Source: Symsagittifera roscoffensis (Eukaryota > Xenacoelomorpha > Acoela > Convolutidae). From it: DNA of 64,000 nt. Shown piece after piece: positions 53,590-64,000 of this stretch; the stretch's first letter is position 1; every line of letters starts with the position of its first letter. Under the pieces are notes generated by a model that saw only the letters and a program-made list of their open reading frames with translations, was not told the origin of the DNA and ran no database searches. The stretch lies in NCBI RefSeq assembly GCF_963678635.1, contig NC_087062.1, forward strand, positions 29,476,833 to 29,540,832, read 5' to 3'. A program made the position numbers and the translations under genes.

Positions 53590-56500
53590 ATTAGACGCCA
53601 ACTGATCCGAAAACAAAAAAAAAACAAAAGAAATTGTTGTCTTAAAAAAATCGACTAATTTTTGGAAATACGAAAAATTCAATCTCAAAAAAACAGACGA
53701 AAAGACAACCAATAGCATAAAGCAAGATTTCAGTATTTTCGGATCGTCCATTGAGCCAACAACACGTGGCTAACGCCAAATGATCCGAAAACAAAAACCA
53801 AAAGAAAAGGTTTTCAAAAAAGTTAACAAGTTTTTTGAAAAACGAAACACTCAATCTCGCAAAATAGACGCGATACATAACAATTAGCATTCTCAGTAAC
53901 TTTCGAGTAGACCAACAAAACGTGGTTAGACTCCAATTGATCGAAAAAAAATACCATTGGAAATGGTTGTCAAAAAAGTCAACATCTTTTTGGAAATACG
54001 AACAACTCAATCTCAGAAAGACAGACGAGAAATTCAACAACTAGCATTAACCAAGTTTTTATTAATTTTCGAGTTTCCTCTAGCCAACAACCAGTGGTTA
54101 GATGCCAATCGATCCAAAAAGAAAATTGCCAAAATAGATGTTTGTCAAAAACAATTCAATAAATCTATAGAAATACGAAAAGTCAATCTCAGAAAATCAG
54201 ACGAAAGCACAACCAATTGCATAAAGCAAGTATTTTTCGATCGTATTTTGAGCCAACAACAAGTGGCTAGACGCCAAATGATCCGAAAACAAAAATACCA
54301 AAACCAATGGTTGTCATAACAAATTTTTGGAAATACGAAAAACTCACTCTTGCAAAACAGACGAAGCACAATAACTAGCATTAAGCAAGATTTTAGATAT
54401 TTTGATTGTCCATTAAGCTAAAAAGATGTGATTAGATGCCAATCGATAAGGAAACAAAATTGCGAAAATAAAATGAAAAAAAAAAAAACTTTGAGAAAAA
54501 CAAAAATTCAATTTAAAAAAAAAACAAACGAAAGCGTAAACTAAAGCACAACCAAAAAAAATTGGCCAAGTTTTATTTTCAGAGCGTCCATTGAGCTAAC
54601 AACACGTGGCTAGACGCCAAATGATCCAAAAACAAAAATACCAAAAAAAATGGTTGTCATGAAAAAATTCAACACACTTTTGGAAATACGAAAAATTCAA
54701 TCTCGCAAAACAGTTGAGCAGCACAGCAAAAAGCATTGAGTAAAGTTTACACAATTTTCGAGGCTTCACTAGGCCAATACCATATGATTAGACGCCAACT
54801 GATCCGAAAACAAAAAAAAAACAAAAGAAATTGTTGTCTTAAAAAAAATCGACTAATTTTTGGAAATACGAAAAATTCAATCTCAAAAAAAACAGACGAA
54901 AAGACAACCAATCGCATAAAGCAAGATTTCAGTAGTTTCGGATCGTCCATTGAGCCAACAACACGTGGCTAACGCCAAATGATCCGAAAACAAAAACCAA
55001 AAGAAAAGGTTTTCATAAAGGTTAACAAGTTTTTTGAAAAACGAAACACTCAATCTCGCAAAACAGACGACAAACACAAAAAAACTAGCATTAAGCAAGC
55101 TTCCAGTAATTTTTGAGTGTCCACTAAGCCAACAAAACGTGGTTAGACTCCAAATGATCGAAAAAAAAACATTGGAAATGGTTGTTAAAAAAGTCAACAT
55201 CTTTTTGGAAATACGAAAAACTCAATCTCAGAAAGAGAGACGAGCAACACAACAACTAGCATTAAGCGAGCTTCTAGTATTTTCGAAGTTCCTCTAGCCA
55301 ACAACCTGTGGTTAGATGCCAATCGAACCAAAAAAGAAAATCGCCAAAACAAATGTTTGTCAAAAAAATTCATAAAATTTATAGAATTACGAAAATTCAA
55401 TCTCAGAAAAACAGTCGACAGCACAATGAATAGCATACAGCAAGTTATCAGTATTTTCCGTTCGTCTTTTGAGCCAATAACACGTGGCTAGACGCCAAAT
55501 GATCCGAAAAAAAACCAAAACCAATGGTTGTCATAAAAAAATCAACACATTTTTGGAAATACGAAAAATTCAATCACGCAGAACAGTTAAGCAGCACAGC
55601 AAAAAGCATTAAGCAAGGTTAAAACAGTTTTCGAGGCTTCACTAGGCCAATAACATATGATTAGACGCCAACTGATCCGAAAACAAAAAAAAAAACAAAA
55701 GAAATTGTTGTCTTAAAAAAAATCGACTAATTTTTGGAAATACGAAAAATTCAATCTCAAAAAAACAGACGAAAAGACAACCAATAGCATAAAGCAAGAT
55801 TTCAGTAGTTTCGGATCGTCCATTGAGCCAACAACACGTGGCTAACGCCAAATGATCCGAAAACAAAAACCAAAAGAAAAGGTTTTCAAAAAGGTTAACA
55901 AGTTTTTTGAAAAACGAAACACTCAATCTCGCAAAATAGACGCGATACATAACAATTAGCATTCTCAGTAACTTTCGAGTAGACCAACAAAACGTGGTTA
56001 GACTCCAATTGATCGAAAAAAAATACCATTGGAAATGGTTGTCAAAAAAGTCAACATCTTTTTGGAAATACGAACAACTCAATCTCAGAAAGACAGACGA
56101 GAAATTCAACAACTAGCATTAACCAAGTTTTTATTAATTTTCGAGTTTCCTCTAGCCAACAACCAGTGGTTAGATGCCAATCGATCCAAAAAGAAAATTG
56201 CCAAAATAGATGTTTGTCAAAAACAATTCAATAAATCTATAGAAATACGAAAAGTCAATCTCAGAAAATCAGACGAAAGCACAACCAATTGCATAAAGCA
56301 AGTATTTTTCGATCGTATTTTGAGCCAACAACAAGTGGCTAGACGCCAAATGATCCGAAAACAAAAATACCAAAACCAATGGTTGTCATAACAAATTTTT
56401 GGAAATACGAAAAACTCACTCTTGCAAAACAGACGAAGCACAATAACTAGCATTAAGCAAGATTTTAGATATTTTGATTGTCCATTAAGCTAAAAAGATG

Positions 56501-57690
56501 TGATTAGATGCCAATCGATAAGGAAACAAAATTGCGAAAATAAAATGAAAAAAAAAAAAACTTTGAGAAAAACAAAAATTCAATTTAAAAAAAAAACAAA
56601 CGAAAGCGTAAACTAAAGCACAACCAAAAAAAATTGGCCAAGTTTTATTTTCAGAGCGTCCATTGAGCTAACAACACGTATCCAAAAACAAAAATACCAA
56701 AAAAAATGGTTGTCATGAAAAAATTCAACACACTTTTGGAAATACGAAAAATTCAATCTCGCAAAACAGTTGAGCAGCACAGCAAAAAGCATTGAGTAAA
56801 GTTTACACAATTTTCGAGGCTTCACTAGGCCAATACCATATGATTAGACGCCAACTGATCCGAAAACAAAAAAAAACAAAAGAAATTGTTGTCTTAAAAA
56901 AAATCGACTAATTTTTGGAAATACGAAAAATTCAATCTCAAAAAAAACAGACGAAAAGACAACCAATCGCATAAAGCAAGATTTCAGTAGTTTCGGATCG
57001 TCCATTGAGCCAACAACACGTGGCTAACGCCAAATGATCCGAAAACAAAAACCAAAAGAAAAGGTTTTCATAAAGGTTAACAAGTTTTTTGAAAAACGAA
57101 ACACTCAATCTCGCAAAACAGACGATAAACACAAAAAAACTAGCATTAAGCAAGCTTCCAGTAATTTTTGAGTGTCCACTAAGCCAACAAAACGTGGTTA
57201 GACTCCAAATGATCGAAAAAAAAAACATTGGAAATGGTTGTTAAAAAAGTCAACATCTTTTTGGAAATACGAAAAACTCAATCTCAGAAAGAGAGACGAG
57301 CAACACAACAACTAGCATTAAGCGAGCTTCTAGTATTTTCGAAGTTCCTCTAGCCAACAACCTGTGGTTAGATGCCAATCGAACCAAAAAAGAAAATCGC
57401 CAAAACAAATGTTTGTCAAAAAAATTCATAAAATTTATAGAATTACGAAAATTCAATCTCAGAAAAACAGTCGACAGCACAATGAATAGCATACAGCAAG
57501 TTATCAGTATTTTCCGTTCGTCTTTTGAGCCAATAACACGTGGCTAGACGCCAAATGATCCGAAAAAAAACCAAAACCAATGGTTGTCATAAAAAAATCA
57601 ACACATTTTTGGAAATACGAAAAATTCAATCACGCAGAACAGTTAAGCAGCACAGCAAAAAGCATTAAGCAAGGTTAAAACAGTTTTCGA
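53590..57690. repeat. Two tandem copies of a 12-monomer higher-order repeat (2072 bp)
   Basis: Copy 1 is 53590-55661 and copy 2 is 55662-about 57690. Monomer starts measured at the GCC/TCC before AA(A/T)TGATC-type sites: 54104, 54272, 54438, 54616, 54793, 54974, 55149, 55318, 55493, 55667, 55847, 56004, then 56176, which repeats 54104 exactly 2072 bp later. Blocks at 53957-54381 and 56029-56453 look identical. Copy 2 has a small deletion near 56680 (cacgta in place of cacgtggctagacgcc...), so later offsets are about 2056. Confidence 0.88.
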
Positions 57691-60661
57691 GGATTCACAA
57701 AGCCAATAACACATGATTAGAGGCCAACTGATCCGAAAACAAACAAAAAACAAAAGAAATTTTTGTCATAAAAAAAATCAACAAAATTTTGGAAATACGA
57801 AAAACTCAATCTCAGAAAAACAGACGAAAGCACAACCAATAGCATTAAGCAAATTTTAAGTCTTTTCCTAGCGCCCATCGAGCTAACAACACCTGGGTAC
57901 ACGCCAAATGATCCGAAAACAAAAACACCAAAAGAAATGGTTGTCATAAAAAAATCAACACATTTTTGGAAATACGAAAAATTCAATCTCGCAAAACAGT
58001 TGAAAAGCACAGCAAAAAGCATCAACCATAGTTTATACAGTTTTCGAGGCTCCACAAAACCAATAACACATGATTAGACGCCAAATGATCCGAAAACAAA
58101 AATACCAAAAGAAACGGTTTTCGTAAAAAAAAATCATACTAATTTTTTGAAAAACTCAACCTCGCAAAATAGACGCGATACACAACAACTAGCATTAAGC
58201 AAGCTCAGTAAATTTCGAGAAGGCCAACAAAACGTGGTTAGACTTCAATTGATCGTTGTCAAAAAAATGTCAACAAATTTTTGAAATACGAAAAACTCAA
58301 TCTCAGATAGACAGACGAGAAATTCAACAACTAGCATTAACCAAGCTTTTATTAATTTTCGAGTTTCCTCTAGCCAACAACCAGTGGTTAGATGCCAATC
58401 AATCTGAAAAGAAAATTTCCAAAATAGATTTTGTCAAAAACAATTCAATAAATCTATTGAAATACGAAAAATCAATCTCAGAAAAACAGACGAAAGCACA
58501 ACCAATTGCATAAAGCAAAAATTTTTCGATCGTATATTGAGCCAACAACACGTGGCTGGACGCCAAATGATCCAAAAACAAAAATACCAAAACCAATGGT
58601 TGTCATAACAAATTTTTGGAAATATGAAAAAATCAACCTTGCAAAACAGACGAAGCACAACAACTAGCATTAATGCAAGATTTTAGTATATTTCGATTGT
58701 CCATTAAACTAAAAAGGTGTGATTAGATGCCAATCGATAAGGAAACAAATTTGCTAAAAAAGATGTTTAAAAAAACTCAAAAAAACTTGAGAAAAACGAA
58801 AATTCAATTTCAGAAAAAAAAAACGAAAGCGTAACCTAAAGCACAACCAAAAAAAATTGGCCAAGTTTTATTTTCAGAGCGTTCATTGAGCCAACAACAC
58901 GTGGCTAGACGACAAATGATCAAAAAACAAAAATACAAACAGAAATGGCTGTCATGAAAAAATTAAACACACTTTAAGAAATACGAAAAATTCAATCACG
59001 CAGAACAGTTAAGCAGCGCAGCAAAAAGCATTAAGCAAGGTTAATACAGTTTTCGAGGATCCACAAAGCCAATAACACATGATTAGAGGCCAACTGACCC
59101 GAAAACAAAAAAAAAACAGAAGAAATTTTTGTCATAAAAAAAATCAACAAAATTTTGGAAATACGAAAAACTCAATCTCAGAAAAACAGACGAAAGCACA
59201 ACCAATAGCATTAAGCAAATTTTCAGTCATTTCCTAGCGCCCATTGAGCTAAAAATACCTGGGTACACGCCAAATGATCCGAAAACAAAAACACCAAAAG
59301 AAATGGTTGTCATAAAAATCAACACATTTTTGGAAATACGAAAAATTCAATCTCGCAAAACAGTTAAAAAGCACAGCAAAAAGCATCAACCATAGTTTAT
59401 ACAATTTTCGAGGCTCCACAAAGCCAATAACACATGATTAGACGCCAAATGATCCGAAAACAAAAATACCAAAAGAAATGGTTTTCGTAAAAAAAATCAA
59501 ACTAATTTTTTGAAAAACTCAATCTCGCAAAATAGACGCGATACACAACAACTAGCATTAAGCAAGCTCAGTAAATTTCGAGTATGCCAACAAAACGTGG
59601 TTAGACTCCAATTGATCGTTGTCAAAAAAAAGTCAACAAATTTTTGGAAATACGAAAAACTCAATCTCAGAAAGACAGACGAGAAATTCAACAACTAGCA
59701 TTAACCAAGCTTTTATTAATTTTCGAGTTTCCTCTAGCCAAAAACCAAGGGTTAGATGCCAATCGATCCGAAAAGAAAATTGCCAAAATAGATTTTTGTC
59801 ACAAACAATTCAATAAATCTATTGAAATACGAAAAATCAATCTCAGAAAAACAGACGAAAGCACAACCAATTGCATAAAGCAAGTATTTTTCGATCGTAT
59901 ATTGAGCCAACAACACGTGGCTGGACGCCAAATGATCCAAAAACAAAAATACCGAAACCAATGGTTGTCATAACAAAATTTTGGAAATATGAAAAAATCA
60001 ATCTTGCAAAACAGACGAAGCACAACAACTAGCATTAATGCAAGATTTTAGTATATTTCGATTGTCCATTAAACTTAAAAGGTGTGATTAGATGCCAATC
60101 GATAAGGAAACAAATTTGCTAAAAAAGATGTTTAAAAAAACTCAAAAAAACTTGAGAAAAACGAAAATTCAATTTCAGAAAAACCGAAAGCGTAACCTAA
60201 AGCACAACCAAAAAAATTACGCAAAATTTTTTTATTTTCAGAGCGTTCATTGAGCTAACAACACGTGGCTAGACGACAAATGATCCAAAAACAAAAATAC
60301 AAACAGAAATGGTTGTCATGAAAAAGTTAAACACACTTTAAGAAATACGAAAAATTGAATCGCGCAAAACAGTTGAGCAACACAGCAAATAGCATTAAGC
60401 AAGGTTTTAACAATTTTCGAGGCACCACAAAACCAACAACACATGGTTAGACGCCCACTGGTCCGAAAACAAAACACCAAAAGAATTGCCATAAAAAATT
60501 CAACAGATTTTTGGGAATACGAAATATTCATGGGAATACGAAATATTCAATCTCGCAAAACAGACGAGAAACTCAACAACTAGCGTTAAGCAAGCTTTCA
60601 GTAACTTTCGAGTGTCCACTAAGCCTTATACTCCAATTGATCAAAAAAAAATACCATTGGA

Positions 60662-60968
60662 AATTTGAGGAAACTGGATCAACAGAAAACGTTTTTATTT
60701 CGTGGAACCCTAAGTGCCACTTTCAAAACTAGTAAATGTTCACTAACTTTTGTGCCATTTCACGTTCGTAATTGGAGACTGCTGTTTACGCCACTTTCAG
60801 CAGATGAATTGCAAATGATCTCAAAAAGTGCATATATAACAGAGTGCATTCATAAATGCATCAATATGTATGGACGCACACCTGTAGTTAATACAGCATT
60901 TAAAGACTTTCTCCTGAAACAAAAAAAAATACCAAGACCTATATAAGAGTCTTCACTACGTTCATTAC
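60662..60968 (+). mobile_element. 5'-truncated MITE inserted in the satellite (copy 1)
   Basis: Begins within the element at TTTGAGGAAACTGGATCAAC and runs through GGAGACTGCTGTTTACGCC and AAAGTGCATATATAACAG to the 3' end TATATAAGAGTCTTCACTAC/GTTCATTACTTTT. The same family has more complete copies at 23865, 30912 and 31792. A second copy at 62527-62833 was made by the tandem duplication. Confidence 0.85.
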
Positions 60969-62526
60969 TTTTGATACCGAAAGAAAAGGTTGAGAAAACT
61001 TGAGAAAAACGAAAATTCAATTTCAGAAAAAAAAAACGAAAGCGTAACCTAAAGCACAACCAAAAAAAATTGGCCAAGTTTTATTTTCAGAGCGTTCATT
61101 GAGCCAACAACACGTGGCTAGACGACAAATGATCAAAAAACAAAAATACAAACAGAAATGGCTGTCATGAAAAAATTAAACACACTTTAAGAAATACGAA
61201 AAATTCAATCACGCAGAACAGTTAAGCAGCGCAGCAAAAAGCATTAAGCAAGGTTAATACAGTTTTCGAGGATCCACAAAGCCAATAACACATGATTAGA
61301 GGCCAACTGACCCGAAAACAAAAAAAAAACAGAAGAAATTTTTGTCATAAAAAAAATCAACAAAATTTTGGAAATACGAAAAACTCAATCTCAGAAAAAC
61401 AGACGAAAGCACAACCAATAGCATTAAGCAAATTTTCAGTCATTTCCTAGCGCCCATCGAGCTAAAAATACCTGGGTACACGCCAAATGATCCGAAAACA
61501 AAAACACCAAAAGAAATGGTTGTCATAAAAATCAACACATTTTTGGAAATACGAAAAATTCAATCTCGCAAAACAGTTAAAAAGCACAGCAAAAAGCATC
61601 GACCATAGTTTATACAATTTTCGAGGCTCCACAAAGCCAATAACACATGATTAGACGCCAAATGATCCGAAAACAAAAATACCAAAAGAAATGGTTTTCG
61701 TAAAAAAAATCAAACTAATTTTTTGAAAAACTCAATCTCGCAAAATAGACGCGATACACAACAACTAGCATTAAGCAAGCTCAGTAAATTTCGAGTATGC
61801 CAACAAAACGTGGTTAGACTCCAATTGATCGTTGTCAAAAAAAAGTCAACAAATTTTTGGAAATACGAAAAACTCAATCTCAGAAAGACAGACGAGAAAT
61901 TCAACAACTAGCATTAACCAAGCTTTTATTAATTTTCGAGTTTCCTCTAGCCAAAAACCAAGGGTTAGATGCCAATCGATCCGAAAAGAAAATTGCCAAA
62001 ATAGATTTTTGTCACAAACAATTCAATAAATCTATTGAAATACGAAAAATCAATCTCAGAAAAACAGACGAAAGCACAACCAATTGCATAAAGCAAGTAT
62101 TTTTCGATCGTATATTGAGCCAACAACACGTGGCTGGACGCCAAATGATCCAAAAACAAAAATACAAACAGAAATGGTTGTCATGAAAAAGTTAAACACA
62201 CTTTAAGAAATACGAAAAATTGAATCGCGCAAAACAGTTGAGCAACACAGCAAATAGCATTAAGCAAGGTTTTAACAATTTTCGAGGCACCACAAAACCA
62301 ACAACACATGGTTAGACGCCCACTGGTCCGAAAACAAAACACCAAAAGAATTGCCATAAAAAATTCAACAGATTTTTGGGAATACGAAATATTCATGGGA
62401 ATACGAAATATTCAATCTCGCAAAACAGACGAGAAACTCAACAACTAGCGTTAAGCAAGCTTTCAGTAACTTTCGAGTGTCCACTAAGCCTTATACTCCA
62501 ATTGATCAAAAAAAAATACCATTGGA

Positions 62527-62833
62527 AATTTGAGGAAACTGGATCAACAGAAAACGTTTTTATTTCGTGGAACCCTAAGTGCCACTTTCAAAACTAGTAA
62601 ATGTTCACTAACTTTTGTGCCATTTCACGTTCGTAATTGGAGACTGCTGTTTACGCCACTTTCAGCAGATGAATTGCAAATGATCTCAAAAAGTGCATAT
62701 ATAACAGAGTGCATTCATAAATGCATCAATATGTATGGACGCACACCTGTAGTTAATACAGCATTTAAAGACTTTCTCCTGAAACAAAAAAAAATACCAA
62801 GACCTATATAAGAGTCTTCACTACGTTCATTAC
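62527..62833 (+). mobile_element. MITE fragment, duplicated with its satellite host (copy 2)
   Basis: Appears identical in length and sequence to 60662-60968, at offset 1865 bp, with the same satellite flanks on the left. Confidence 0.85.
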
Positions 62834-64000
62834 TTTTGATACCGAAAGAAAAGGTTGTCATAAAAAAGCCACATATTTTTGCAAATCTGAAAAAGCAATC
62901 TCAGACGAAAAACACAACCACTAGCATTAAGCAAGCTTTTAGTATTTTCTGAGGTTCCACTAAGTTAACAAAAGGTGGTTAGACTCCAAGTGATCCAAAA
63001 GACTCCAATTGATCCAAATTGAGCCAACTGATCCGAAAACAAAATACCAAAAGAATTGTCATAAAAAATTCAACAGATTTTTGGGAATACGAAATATTCA
63101 TGGGAATACGAAATATTCAATCTCGCAAAACAGATACATAACAATTAGCATTCTCAGTAACTTTCGAGTAGGCCAACAAAACGTGGTTAGACTCAGATTA
63201 ATCGAAAAAAAAGACCATTGGAAATGGTTTGTCAAAAAAGTCAACTTATTTTTGAAAATACGAAAAACTTAATCTCAGATAGACAGAGGAGAAACACAAC
63301 AATTAGCATTAAGCGAGCTTTCACTAATTTTCGAGTGTCCTCTAGCCAACAACCTGTGGTTAGATGCCAATCGATCCGAAAACCAAATTGCCGAAAAAAA
63401 TGTTTTTCAAAAACAAATTCAAAAAAATTATAGAAATACGAAAATTCAATCTCAGAAAAACAGACGAAAGCACAACTAAGAGCATAAAGCAAGGTTTCAT
63501 CTTTTTCCGAGCGCCCATTGAGCCAACAACATGTGGCTAGACGTCAAATGATCCAACAAAAATCGAACAAATGGTTGCCATAAAAATTCAACAGATTTTC
63601 GGGAATACGAAATATTCATGGGAATACGAAATATTCAATCTCGCAAAACAGACGAGAAACTCAACAACTAGCGTTAAGCAAGCTTTCAGTAAATTTCGAG
63701 TGTCCACTAAGCCAACAAAACGTGGTTAGACTCCAATTGATCGAAAAAAAATACCATTGGAAATGGTTTGTCAAAAAAGTCAACACATTTCTGGAAAAAC
63801 GAAAAATTCAATCTCGCAAAACAGACTAGAAGCACAACGAGCAGCATTAAGCAAGCTTTCAGCAAATTTCGGAGTACACTGAGCCCAAAACACATAGTCA
63901 GACGCCTACTGATCCGAAAAAAAACCAAAACCAATGGTTGTCATAAAAAAATTCAACAAACTTTTGGAAATACGAAAAATTCAATCTCGCAAAACAGACG

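Larger units (their letters stand above)
58787..62840. repeat. Recent 2.2-kb tandem duplication inside the satellite, carrying a MITE
   Basis: The segment 58787-60995 recurs at about 61000-62840 with offset 2213 bp in its first part (59497 to 61710; 59644 to 61857). The offset falls to 1865 bp in its last part (60316 to 62181; 60665 to 62530), because 348 bp, about two monomers, are missing from the second copy near 62160. Both copies contain the same MITE fragment (60662-60968 and 62527-62833), so the insertion came before the duplication. Confidence 0.88.
48690..64000. repeat. Satellite array, about 172-bp monomers, running off the right edge
   Basis: Every 157-181 bp the sequence returns to the same core: CCAACAACACGTGGCTAGAC, then GCCAAATGATCCGAAAACAA, then ACCAAAAGAAATGGTTGTCA, then TTTTTGGAAATACGAAAAAT, then TCAATCTCGCAAAACAGACG, then CTAGCATTAAGCAAG. 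At least four monomer types are distinguishable by the line after the CACGTGG block: gacgccaaatgatcc, gatgccaatcgatcc, gacgccaactgatcc and gactccaattgatcg. The plus strand is strongly A-rich. About 85-90 monomers fit in the window. Open frames in it, such as phenylalanine-rich ones on the minus strand, recur with the monomer and are not genes. Confidence 0.95.

Noticed and set aside
48818-63934. Dozens of open frames of 60-156 codons in the right part of the window, many Phe/Cys/Leu-rich on the minus strand
   Set aside because: They recur with the satellite monomer period, shift frame with single-base changes between monomers and show no splice or start context.
1-64000. CRISPR array, phage, bacterial operon or defence system
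   Set aside because: Repeats are satellite monomers, SINEs and MITEs; genes have introns; no Shine-Dalgarno/operon structure or long uninterrupted genes exist.

Overview
This window looks like nuclear DNA from an invertebrate animal. It is very AT-rich, and its coding sequence is broken into short exons (20 to about 340 bp) with GT..AG introns. Several kinds of transposon relics, tRNA-derived SINEs and a long satellite array fill the rest. One gene is recognisable at protein level: the C-terminal half of the exocyst subunit EXOC1/Sec3, clearly animal-like but diverged. I cannot name the species; a fast-evolving invertebrate such as a tunicate would fit, but that is a guess.

All exons I can support are on the minus strand. 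From right to left: EXOC1 (10 exons, 40634-47314, its 5' half lying outside the part I can read); an unidentified Ser/Thr/Asp/Glu-rich protein (last three exons, 36042-37923, with AATAAA overlapping its stop codon); and an unidentified nuclear-type protein of at least 13 exons (13023-35034). The last has a CXXC-like cysteine cluster built across a 20-nt microexon, an acidic tract, a basic helical segment and a C-terminal C2HC zinc finger. A further isolated exon lies at 7714-7788. Exon phases agree at every junction I propose.

Repeats dominate. From about 48690 to the right edge is a satellite of roughly 172-bp monomers (157-181 bp). It has a 12-monomer higher-order repeat of 2072 bp and a separate recent duplication of about 2.2 kb that carries a transposon insertion with it. 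Unless EXOC1 5' exons are hidden in it, this array sits in an EXOC1 intron or just upstream of the readable part.

Other repeats: an internally deleted hAT transposon with 8-bp target duplication, GGGCC subterminal repeats and a paralogous empty site (8480-9260); a dead LINE reverse transcriptase (YADD changed to YAVD) ending in a near-perfect 93-bp-arm palindrome (20362-21715); a MITE family with TAAGAGTAATGAACG ends in about ten copies; a TA-flanked Tc1/mariner-type MITE; two tRNA-derived SINE families sharing a GCGAAGC..GCTTCGC hairpin; a second, older tandem array of about 140-185-bp units; and several foldback structures. I see no operon, CRISPR array, phage or defence system, and no intact tRNA or rRNA gene.
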